Source of the DNA: Tenacibaculum todarodis
GTDB lineage: Bacteria; Bacteroidota; Bacteroidia; Flavobacteriales; Flavobacteriaceae
Assembly (NCBI RefSeq): GCF_001889045.1
Contig: NZ_CP018155.1
Location: forward strand, 248,001-312,000
Direction: 5' to 3'
Length of the DNA stretch: 64,000 nt
Positions 17,327-25,218 of this stretch are shown piece after piece. Both the position numbers and the translations under genes were made by a program. Numbering within the stretch: position 1 is the first letter of the stretch; each line of letters starts with the position of its first letter. A model generated the notes under the pieces. The model was not told the DNA's origin. It searched no databases and saw nothing but the letters and a program-made list of their open reading frames with translations.

Positions 17327-18898
17327 ATGGCAGATTTAGAGTACGATTATGTAATTATTGGAAGTGGTTTTGGAGGTTCCGTTAGCGCATTGCGTTTGTC
17401 TGAAAAAGGATATAAAGTATTGGTTATAGAAAAAGGAAAATGGTTTGGAGAAAAAGATTTTCCGAAGACCAACTGGAACCTAAAAAAATGGATGTGGAAT
17501 CCCAGATTTGGATTACACGGAATTTTTAAAATGACATTTTTAAATCACGTTACAGTGCTTTCTGGCGTTGGTGTTGGCGGCGGTTCTTTAACCTATGCAA
17601 ACACATTACCAGTTCCAAAAGAAGATTTTTTTAAAACAGGAAGTTGGGCAAATTTAAATTCGTGGCAAGAAACCTTAGAGCCGTTTTATAAAACTGCTCA
17701 TAAAATGTTAGGTGCAGCTGTAAATCCAAAATTGCACGATGCCGATTTACTGATAAAAGATATTGCGAAAGACTTAGGAAAAGAAAAAGATTTTGAGCCT
17801 ACAAAAGTGGCTGTCTTTTTTGGAGAACCTGGTAAAAAAGTAGCAGATCCTTATTTTGATGGAAAAGGTCCAGATAGAAAAGGCTGCATTCATTGTGGCG
17901 CTTGTATGACGGGTTGTAGATACAATTCTAAAAACACTTTAGATAAAAATTACTTGCATTTAGCACAGCAATTAGGCGCTAAAATAATTGCCGAAAAAGA
18001 AGTTTTTAATGTAGAAGCGTTAGATAAAAACGATACTTCTAAAGGTTATACTGTAAATTACAAAGCCAGTATTGGAAGAAAGAAGAAAGAAAGTGTAACG
18101 GCAAAAGGCGTTATTTTTTCTGGCGGTGTTATGGGAACAATTCCGTTGTTGTTAAAATTAAAAGACACTTCTTTGAAAAATTTATCCGACTTTGTTGGAA
18201 AAGATATTAGAACTAATAACGAATCATTATTATCGGTTACATCAACCAAAAACGATGGAAAAGATTATTCTAAAGGAATAGCCATTGGTTCTATTTTACA
18301 TACAGATAAAAATAGCCATTTAGAGCCTGTTAGATACGGAAAAGGTTCTGGTTTTTCAAGAGTATTAACAATGCCAACTGTAAAAAGCAAGTTTGCTATA
18401 TTTAGAATATTAGGAATGTTTAGGTTGCTTTTTATTGCACCAATTAGACTTCTTAAAACAATTTTTGCTAAAAATTACGCACAAAGAACTACGTTGTTAT
18501 TGTTTATGCAAACTTTAGATAGCACGTTGCAAATTAAAAAAGGACGTTTTACAAAGATGAAAACGCTCACACAAAAAGGAGGGAAGCCAGAAGCTTTTAT
18601 TCCGGAAGCAATTTCATTAGCAAATACTTTGGGCAAGAAAGTAAACGGAATTCCATATTCTAGTTTTACAGATGTTTTATTAGGAACTACAACAACTGCG
18701 CACATTTTAGGTGGGGCAGTTATGGGAAAAGATAAAAATTCAGGCGTTATTGATAATGAATGTAAGGTTTTCGGATATAAAAATATGATGGTTTGTGATG
18801 GTTCTATGATTTCTGCAAATCCAGGTGTAAATCCGTCGTTGTCTATAACGGCAATTTCGGAATATGCAATGAGTAAAATTCCTGAGAAAAAATTATAA
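17327..18898 (+). CDS. GMC-family FAD oxidoreductase with four-cysteine motif
   Basis: 523 residues. N-terminal FAD-binding loop GSGFGGS (12-18) and the acid VLVIEKGKWF; VLSGVGVGGGSLTYAN (77-92) is typical of cholesterol-oxidase-like GMC enzymes; the C-terminal HILGGAVMGKD and PGVNPSLSITA blocks complete the FAD fold. Residues 187-197 contain C-x2-C-x2-C-x3-C (GCIHCGACMTGC), a ferredoxin-like cluster motif found in some bacterial members of this group. No signal peptide, so cytoplasmic or membrane-associated. Likely oxidises an alcohol or sterol-like lipid; the substrate is not predictable. Confidence 0.85.
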   Translation: MADLEYDYVIIGSGFGGSVSALRLSEKGYKVLVIEKGKWFGEKDFPKTNWNLKKWMWNPRFGLHGIFKMTFLNHVTVLSGVGVGGGSLTYANTLPVPKEDFFKTGSWANLNSWQETLEPFYKTAHKMLGAAVNPKLHDADLLIKDIAKDLGKEKDFEPTKVAVFFGEPGKKVADPYFDGKGPDRKGCIHCGACMTGCRYNSKNTLDKNYLHLAQQLGAKIIAEKEVFNVEALDKNDTSKGYTVNYKASIGRKKKESVTAKGVIFSGGVMGTIPLLLKLKDTSLKNLSDFVGKDIRTNNESLLSVTSTKNDGKDYSKGIAIGSILHTDKNSHLEPVRYGKGSGFSRVLTMPTVKSKFAIFRILGMFRLLFIAPIRLLKTIFAKNYAQRTTLLLFMQTLDSTLQIKKGRFTKMKTLTQKGGKPEAFIPEAISLANTLGKKVNGIPYSSFTDVLLGTTTTAHILGGAVMGKDKNSGVIDNECKVFGYKNMMVCDGSMISANPGVNPSLSITAISEYAMSKIPEKKL

Positions 18899-18964
18899 AC
18901 CTCATGCTAGTTTTGCAGCCATTTTTTCTTAGAATGAAATAAGTAATTTTAGATTTCTCTAATT

Positions 18965-18995
18965 TTGTGCGAATTGTTTAAAAAACGTACTTTTA
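18965..18995 (+). promoter_or_regulatory. Probable promoter of the FabH-like gene
   Basis: TTG at 18965-18967 and TACTTTTA at 18988-18995, 20 bases apart, fit the Bacteroidota TTG/TAnnTTTG pattern with one mismatch; the gene starts 45 bases downstream. Confidence 0.45.
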
Positions 18996-19040
18996 CACCC
19001 TTAAATATTACAAACAGCTAAATAAACACCAACAAAAAAT

Positions 19041-20048
19041 ATGTATACTTCAAAAATAACAGGTTTAGGTTATTACGTTCCAGAAAACGTGGTAACTAAT
19101 GACGATTTAAAACAATGGATGGATACGTCTGATGAATGGATTCAAGAACGTACCGGAATTAAAGAACGTCGTTGGATAGACCCAAAAACCGAAGATACAA
19201 CTGCCGTAATGGGAGCAAAAGCTGCTAGAATTGCCATTGAACGCGCAGGTTTAACCAAAGACGATATAGATTTTATTGTATTTGCAACCTTAAGTCCAGA
19301 TATGTATTTTCCTGGAGGTGGCGTTCAAGTACAAGAAATGTTAGACATGCCAACAATTGGTGCCTTAGATGTGCGTAACCAATGTTCTGGTTTTATTTAC
19401 TCAATGTCTGTTGCAGATCAGTTTATAAAAACCGGAATGTATAAAAACATTTTAGTAATTGGTGCAGAAAATCATTCTGGTGGTTTAGAACGTTCTACAC
19501 GTGGTAGAGGTGTTACTGTAATTTTTGGAGATGGAGCAGGAGCAGCAGTTCTTTCTCGTTCAGAAGATGCAAGTAGAGGTATTTTATCTTCTCATTTACA
19601 TTCGGAAGGAAAACACGCTACGAAATTAGTTTTAGAAGGACCTTCTACACAACGTTGGGTACCAGAAATTTTAGAAAAGAACGATCCAGAAGATCAAACG
19701 TATTTTCCTTATATGGACGGACAATTTGTATTTAAACATGCAATTACCCGTTTTTCTGAAGCAATAAACGAAGGTTTAGAAGCTAACAATTTACAGAAAG
19801 AAGATATAGATATGTTAATACCGCACCAAGCAAATTTACGTATCGCGCAATTTATACAGAAGAAGTTTCAGTTACCAAACGACAAAGTATATAACAACAT
19901 TATGAAATACGGTAACACAACCGCAGCCTCTGTAATTATTGCATTAACAGAAGCTTGGGAAAAAGGTAAAATTAAAGACAACGATTTAGTGGTCTTAGCT
20001 GCTTTTGGTAGTGGTTTTACTTGGGGTTCTGTTATTATTAAATGGTAA
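19041..20048 (+). CDS. 3-oxoacyl-ACP synthase III family protein (FabH-like)
   Basis: 335 residues. Catalytic Cys115 in VRNQCSGF, His in IPHQANLRIAQ and Asn in YGNTTAAS make the Cys-His-Asn triad of ketoacyl-ACP synthase III. These enzymes condense acyl-CoA with malonyl-ACP to start fatty-acid chains. No other fatty-acid genes are adjacent, and the MYFPGGGVQ insert is unlike housekeeping FabH, so a special acyl chain, or a role in secondary lipid formation such as an OleA-like or polyene-like pathway, is also possible. Own promoter upstream and a strong shared terminator at 20076-20107. Confidence 0.88.
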   Translation: MYTSKITGLGYYVPENVVTNDDLKQWMDTSDEWIQERTGIKERRWIDPKTEDTTAVMGAKAARIAIERAGLTKDDIDFIVFATLSPDMYFPGGGVQVQEMLDMPTIGALDVRNQCSGFIYSMSVADQFIKTGMYKNILVIGAENHSGGLERSTRGRGVTVIFGDGAGAAVLSRSEDASRGILSSHLHSEGKHATKLVLEGPSTQRWVPEILEKNDPEDQTYFPYMDGQFVFKHAITRFSEAINEGLEANNLQKEDIDMLIPHQANLRIAQFIQKKFQLPNDKVYNNIMKYGNTTAASVIIALTEAWEKGKIKDNDLVVLAAFGSGFTWGSVIIKW

Positions 20049-20075
20049 GAATTTATTAGCAAAGTATATAAATTT

Positions 20076-20107
20076 AAAAAACCGAAACTATTTAGTTTCG
20101 GTTTTTT
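20076..20107. terminator. Bidirectional terminator between fabH-like and restriction endonuclease genes
   Basis: AAAAAACCGAAACTA (20076-20090) pairs with TAGTTTCGGTTTTTT (20093-20107), with A and T runs at the two ends, between convergent genes. Confidence 0.85.
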
Positions 20108-20125
20108 TAATGGTTTCAAAGGAAT

Positions 20126-21061
20126 TTATCTTGGTCCCATAAATCGATCTCCATTGAAATGAATCATATGACTTGGCATTTCACAAATCCAAATTTCAGT
20201 TTCCCAAGCAATTTTACTCGACCATTTTTTAAATTCTTTAAAGTCGGGAAAAGCTGTGACATAAATTTTTCCTGCATCACATTTTTCCAACAATTGCTCT
20301 AATTCAACAATTCTTTTTGGAGAAACGGGTCCGTGAGAAGTAACAGCCTCAATTAAAAATAGCCAGTTTTTCTCTCTGTCGTACAAAACAACATCAGGTA
20401 ATTTACTATGTTCGTCGATTGGGATTCCAATTTCAGACATAGTTTTATTATCTGAATATAAATCTTTCTGTTCTGTATCTCCTAAATATAAGAGTTCACT
20501 ATTTTCTGCAAATTCTGGTCGGAATTGTTCGACAATTGCAGCTTGAACTTCATTATGTTTTCCAGAAGACAAAGAAAGTATCTTACCACTTGGTAATTTT
20601 ACAGGAACTCTAACTACTTCTCTTTTTTTAGCATATGCTTTTGCTAAATTTCCAATAGAATTTCTGAAATTTTTGGCATTAGAATCCCACTTTTTTGTAC
20701 CAAAAGTTTGAATTACTTTTAATGCTTCTTTTGAAATTGCATAATGTGCTCTTGGACTGTTTACTGGCAAATTAGGAATATCTGGATTATAGTCTGCAAC
20801 TCTAGCTTGCTCAAATTGATGTAAAACATTTCTACGAACAGCTTCTCTAGTGTTTGCTGCATAATCTTTGTTATAAACTTCAGAGAAAAATTTCATTATT
20901 CCTTTACTTACTCCTAAACTTATTTTTTTAGAATTCTTCCAATTGTCTTTTTCAGAAATATCACATAATGCTAACAAAGTTAAAGCAGACAGTTCATTTT
21001 GTTGTTGTTTAGGTAATCCTAAATCTTTTAGAATTACTTGTGCTTCTTCAATTTTAGTCAT
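20126..21061 (-). CDS. Type II restriction endonuclease, BsuBI/PstI family
   Basis: 311 residues. The N-terminal half (about 1-140) is a helical DNA-binding region and the C-terminal half a PD-(D/E)XK-type nuclease with LPDVVLYDREKNWLFLIEAVTSHGP (about 225-249), which is the recognisable BsuBI/PstI core. ELLYLGDTEQKDLY also matches the family. Prototype enzymes cut CTGCAG; the target here is an inference from family. It overlaps the upstream methyltransferase gene by 8 bases, so methylase and nuclease are translated from one message with the methylase first, the safe order. The pair is flanked by ordinary chromosomal genes and was probably acquired as a cassette. Confidence 0.9.
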   Translation of the reverse strand: MTKIEEAQVILKDLGLPKQQQNELSALTLLALCDISEKDNWKNSKKISLGVSKGIMKFFSEVYNKDYAANTREAVRRNVLHQFEQARVADYNPDIPNLPVNSPRAHYAISKEALKVIQTFGTKKWDSNAKNFRNSIGNLAKAYAKKREVVRVPVKLPSGKILSLSSGKHNEVQAAIVEQFRPEFAENSELLYLGDTEQKDLYSDNKTMSEIGIPIDEHSKLPDVVLYDREKNWLFLIEAVTSHGPVSPKRIVELEQLLEKCDAGKIYVTAFPDFKEFKKWSSKIAWETEIWICEMPSHMIHFNGDRFMGPR

Positions 21062-22610
21062 TTATTAGTTCAATATTTTCTGTAAGCCATTGGCTTGTAA
21101 TTTTATTAATAGTTTCTTCTGAATAATCGTTTTTTTCAATAAGTTGATTTCCAACTTTTCTAATTGTTTCGATAGGAGGAAAGGGCATTAATCTTATTTC
21201 TGTAGCACTAACATTTACATTCCCATTAAAAGTTCTGAAATAGGTGTCGAAAACGTTAGAGTTTAAAAGTGCAGCTATTCCAATAGCTTCATTTTCTTGT
21301 AATTCTCCTTCTAAATTATAAATGTAATTTAACTTATTTTCAACGCCAATTAATTTGTTTTTGTTGTAGTGAGAAAAATATGGAGCAGCAATTAAGCGAC
21401 TTTTATCATCTTTAGAACTGAAACGTCTTAAAAAAACGTAGTTTTTGTTAGGTAATAATAATTTTTCTGACTTTTCTGTCATATTTATATATTGACTTTT
21501 CTTTGGAATGAAATTTGGCCAATTAATAGACATTTTAGTTACATTGTGTAACCAATACAAAGGAGTTAGAAATATTGTAGTGTTTTGATAAGTTTCAAAT
21601 AAAAGGTCTCTTGAACGAAAAGAAACTACTCGGCCAGTTGATATTTGAATATTAAAATCTATTAAATTATTTTTCCAAGACTTAAATAATTGCATTACAT
21701 TTTCTTCATAGTTTGTAGTTGGAAGATGTAAGATTTTTGCTTTTGATTTAAGGTCAATAATTTCTGAAATGTGATATTCTTTTAATTTAGATTCTTGTAA
21801 ATCTTTTAATCCTTCTGATGTTGAAATAGTGACATTTTCTGAATTATTTTTATTTCCTTTTAAAATCAATAATTCTTGTAAAACACTATCTCTATCAAAA
21901 GTTTTACTTCTTGATTTAAAAAGATGAACGAAATTTAGGTTTATTTGGCTAAAAAAATAATCTCTAAAAGAATTAAAATATTGACCAGAAGCGAAGCTTC
22001 TTGGTACAATAAAAATTAATTCTCCATCTTTTTTTAGCAGATTAACAGAAACTGCCATAAAAAATGAATAAATATTTGATTGTCCTTTAACTAAATTTTG
22101 AAAAAGTTCAACTCTTTTATCGCCCTTTGAAAGTTTAAAATATGGAGGATTAGATATTATGTAATCAAATGATTCTTTGTGTTTTTTCAAAGAAATAGAC
22201 ATATCTTCTATAAAATCACTAGCTAAAAGTGTGTACTTAAATTTTACATTTTTCTCTTTAAGCCATTTTTTTAAATTTTGTAAAGATTGTTCTGTATAAG
22301 GAAAAAGTTTTATATCACTTTCATAAGCAACTAATTCAATTGAATTAAGTCCAAATTCAACAATTTTTTCAATTAAAGAACAAGTTAAAATAGCTGTTCC
22401 ACAACCTGGGTCTAAAATTGTAATATTTTTAGAAGTTGGTTTAGATGCAATACTTCCCATAAAATTTGAAATTTTAGTAGGAGTAAAAAATTGACCTTTA
22501 ACTTTCTTGTGTTCTTTAGAAACAGTAGAAGCATATTCAACACCAAGTAAGTCCGCAAATTGACTTGGTAAAGTGTTCAGATTATTTTCTATTTCTATTT
22601 TTGTTTGCAT
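21054..22610 (-). CDS. Adenine-specific DNA methyltransferase of the BsuBI/PstI-type system
   Basis: 518 residues. SAM-binding motif ILDPGCGTAIL (about 65-75) and catalytic NPPY (154-157, followed by FKL) identify an N6-adenine methyltransferase of the gamma class, with QFFTPTKISNFM preceding motif I as in many such enzymes. The C-terminal part (about 280-500) is the target-recognition region. Partner of the endonuclease encoded downstream with an 8-base overlap. A TAACTTTG box lies only 5 bases before the start codon, so the transcript may be leaderless. Expected modification: adenine of CTGCAG, unverified. Confidence 0.9.
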   Translation of the reverse strand: MQTKIEIENNLNTLPSQFADLLGVEYASTVSKEHKKVKGQFFTPTKISNFMGSIASKPTSKNITILDPGCGTAILTCSLIEKIVEFGLNSIELVAYESDIKLFPYTEQSLQNLKKWLKEKNVKFKYTLLASDFIEDMSISLKKHKESFDYIISNPPYFKLSKGDKRVELFQNLVKGQSNIYSFFMAVSVNLLKKDGELIFIVPRSFASGQYFNSFRDYFFSQINLNFVHLFKSRSKTFDRDSVLQELLILKGNKNNSENVTISTSEGLKDLQESKLKEYHISEIIDLKSKAKILHLPTTNYEENVMQLFKSWKNNLIDFNIQISTGRVVSFRSRDLLFETYQNTTIFLTPLYWLHNVTKMSINWPNFIPKKSQYINMTEKSEKLLLPNKNYVFLRRFSSKDDKSRLIAAPYFSHYNKNKLIGVENKLNYIYNLEGELQENEAIGIAALLNSNVFDTYFRTFNGNVNVSATEIRLMPFPPIETIRKVGNQLIEKNDYSEETINKITSQWLTENIELIND

Positions 22611-22614
22611 TCTT

Positions 22615-22622
22615 CAAAGTTA
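22615..22622 (-). promoter_or_regulatory. -7 element almost abutting the methyltransferase start
   Basis: CAAAGTTA on the plus strand is TAACTTTG on the minus strand, a perfect TAnnTTTG box. It ends 5 bases before the ATG, so initiation would fall at or next to the start codon. No clear TTG was found at the expected upstream distance, which weakens the call. Confidence 0.35.
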
Positions 22623-22711
22623 CGAAATTCAGTTTTAGCTTTGAGAAAAATAACTTTAAAGCTCTTAGGTGATTTATTTAAATAATTTGAATAGCAATAT
22701 AAACTCAATTT

Positions 22712-25117
22712 CTACAAAACGCCACCACTTCCTTCGGTTTCGTTTTTCTCTCTTTCTTTTCGTGCTCTAGATTTAAATTTGTTGCTTCCAAAATTGTAGG
22801 TAAAACCTAAGTAGGCAGTTCTAAATTCTGTTTTAAAATAACCAGTTTGTGCAAATGGGTTTGTTGAGGTAAAGCTAACATTAAGGTTGTTAAAAATATC
22901 GGTTCCGTTTAAGGTAATTGCGCCTTTGTCTTTTAAAACAGATAATTTTGCACCCGCATTAAACGTATAATAAGAATCTACGTTAAATTGTACGGTTTTG
23001 TTTTTACCCACATAAGTTCCAGAAAACTGAAAAAATAATTTTTTAGTTGCCTTAAAACTATTGCTCATTTGTGCAATAAATAGCGTGTTTTTTACCGTGA
23101 CGTTTTGGTTGTTTACCAAACCATTTCTATCTTGTAGGTACATGTTAAATGCTGGGCTAAAAGTCCACCATTTTTTAGGTTTTAAACTTGCGTAGGCTTC
23201 AAAACCATAACTGTCAGATTTATTATAGTTTTCATAAGACATAAGCTGTCTGTCTATATTATTGGCATCAATAGTTATGTTTCTACCAATTTGGTCAGAA
23301 ACACGTCTAAAAAAGGTTCCAAAATATAAATAACCTGTTTTTATATTTCTGGTGTAGTTTAGTTCAAAAGAATTGGTAAACTGTGGTGTTAATTGTTGGT
23401 TTCCGGTAGATATTGTTAATGGAGAAGTCCATTCTTGTATTGGCGAAACTTGCTCAATAGAAGGTCGGTCTACTCTTCGGCTATAACTTAGTTGAAATTC
23501 GTTTGTATCATCAGGAAAATACGTTAAAAAAGCAGATGGATACACGCTAAAAATTTCATCTTTATAAGGAGCCGTTAAACCTTGTTGTGTGTTGCTAAAA
23601 ATACCTTCCACATTAAACTGCTCAAAACGAAAACCTGCTTGTAAAGAGAATTTATCAAAATCTTTGTTGTAATTTACATAGGCAGAATAGATTTCTCTGT
23701 CGTACGTAAAATTGGTGTTTCCTCTTGCTGTTGTTGCTGGTGTTCCGCCAGTTTCAACTTCTTGGTCGGTTACAATATTGTTAAACGTTTTTTGCGTGTT
23801 AGATTCTAAACCGAATTCTAATTTTTCAGTATCAGAAAAAGGTTTTGTATAATCTAAATTGATGAGCCAAGAATCGGTATTATTGGTAATATTATTGGTG
23901 TAATTGTACAATTTAGAACTTGGATTTATCAATTCTCTGTTTGTATCTATTTCCGGACTTTTAGTTTGTGTAAAATTGGCTTCCAATTCTAAAGATTGTC
24001 CCAAAGTGTCTAAAACTATTTTATAGTCTGCATTGTAGGTGCTTTCCGAAATGTCAAACTCAGCAAGGTTTGGAGTGTGTAAAATTAAGTTGTTGTTTTC
24101 TACTGTTTGTGTGTTGGTTGTAAAATCGGTTTTGCTTAAATTTTGCGTTGTATAAATTGAAAACGTATTGTTATCGTTTAAATAGATATCTGTACCAACT
24201 TTTATAACTTGGTTTGTACTATTATCTAAGAAATCCATTTGTTGATGTAAATCTTTATCGGTTCTAGAAAGCTCGTTTAAAGTTTCATATTTTCCCCAAT
24301 CTAGATTGTAATTTCCGTAGAAATTAAATTTTCCTGTTCTATAATTAAGATTAATTGCGCCAGTTGGTCTGGTGTTTTCTCCTTGTGTTACACCAAGTGT
24401 TAGAGAACCATTAAAACCTATTTGTGTGTTCTTTTTTAAGATGATGTTTATAATTCCACTCATGCCTTCAGGATTGTATTTTGCCGAAGGATTGGTAATT
24501 AATTCAACACTTTTTATGGATGAAGATGGAATTTGTTTTAAAATCTGAGAAGACGATAAATTAGACGGTTTTCCATCAACCAAAACACGCACATTTTCAT
24601 TTCCACGAAGTGAAACAGAACCCGATTGTAAGTTTACACTCACAGAAGGAATATTTTGCATCATTTGCAACGCATTGGTTCCTGCGGCAGATAAATCTTT
24701 ACCAACATTAACCACTCGTCTGTCTATTTTTTGAGTAATAGAAGTGGTTTCAGCTTGTATTTCAACTTCATTTAAAAGTGTAGCATCTTCTTGTAAAGAA
24801 AGTGTACCTAAATTGAGTTGTGAGTTTTCTGGTGTAAAATCTACTTGTTTTAGTATGGTTTTATAACCAATAAACTGAATTTCGATTTTAGTTTTTCCCA
24901 ACGGAAGTTTGTCAACCAAAAATTGACCTTTTTCGTTAGAAATGGTTCCATTTATAATAGAATCTTGAACATTTTTACAAATAATGTTCACATACGGTAA
25001 TGCTTTTTTAGTATCATAATCTATAACATTCCCAGAAACAGAAGCCTCTTGAGAAAATAAATTAAGCGTACTAAAAAAAAGCAGAATTAGAGGGAGCTTT
25101 TTCATACTAGCTAGCAA
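22712..25117 (-). CDS. TonB-dependent receptor-like outer-membrane beta-barrel protein (paralogue 1)
   Basis: 801 residues. Start at residue 1 or the Met at 5 (MKKLPLILLFFSTLNLFS signal). Then a carboxypeptidase-regulatory-like domain (about 25-105), a plug (GTNALQMMQNIPSVSVNLQSG ... VRVLVDGKPSN), and a large barrel of the outer-membrane beta-barrel family (PF14905-like) with SYSRRVDRPSIEQVSPI. The basic, glutamate-rich tail RARKEREKNETEG replaces the usual terminal aromatic residue. The gene directly upstream encodes a close paralogue with the same domain order and many identical blocks, so this is a tandem duplication. Ligand unknown; such proteins transport peptides, metals or sugars in Bacteroidota. 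Confidence 0.87.
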   Translation of the reverse strand: MLASMKKLPLILLFFSTLNLFSQEASVSGNVIDYDTKKALPYVNIICKNVQDSIINGTISNEKGQFLVDKLPLGKTKIEIQFIGYKTILKQVDFTPENSQLNLGTLSLQEDATLLNEVEIQAETTSITQKIDRRVVNVGKDLSAAGTNALQMMQNIPSVSVNLQSGSVSLRGNENVRVLVDGKPSNLSSSQILKQIPSSSIKSVELITNPSAKYNPEGMSGIINIILKKNTQIGFNGSLTLGVTQGENTRPTGAINLNYRTGKFNFYGNYNLDWGKYETLNELSRTDKDLHQQMDFLDNSTNQVIKVGTDIYLNDNNTFSIYTTQNLSKTDFTTNTQTVENNNLILHTPNLAEFDISESTYNADYKIVLDTLGQSLELEANFTQTKSPEIDTNRELINPSSKLYNYTNNITNNTDSWLINLDYTKPFSDTEKLEFGLESNTQKTFNNIVTDQEVETGGTPATTARGNTNFTYDREIYSAYVNYNKDFDKFSLQAGFRFEQFNVEGIFSNTQQGLTAPYKDEIFSVYPSAFLTYFPDDTNEFQLSYSRRVDRPSIEQVSPIQEWTSPLTISTGNQQLTPQFTNSFELNYTRNIKTGYLYFGTFFRRVSDQIGRNITIDANNIDRQLMSYENYNKSDSYGFEAYASLKPKKWWTFSPAFNMYLQDRNGLVNNQNVTVKNTLFIAQMSNSFKATKKLFFQFSGTYVGKNKTVQFNVDSYYTFNAGAKLSVLKDKGAITLNGTDIFNNLNVSFTSTNPFAQTGYFKTEFRTAYLGFTYNFGSNKFKSRARKEREKNETEGSGGVL

Positions 25118-25159
25118 TTGATTAGCGAGTAAAAGTACTAAAAAAATATAATAAATAAT

Positions 25160-25192
25160 AAAACCACAATTTGAAATTCAAATTGTGGTTTT
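25160..25192 (-). terminator. Terminator between the two tandem receptor genes
   Basis: AAAACCACAATTTGAA (25160-25175) pairs with TTCAAATTGTGGTTTT (25177-25192), a 16-bp perfect stem with one loop base (a larger loop in practice), between the paralogues. Each receptor is therefore probably transcribed separately. Confidence 0.75.
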
Positions 25193-25218
25193 ATTTTAAA
25201 CAGATATTCTAAATGATG

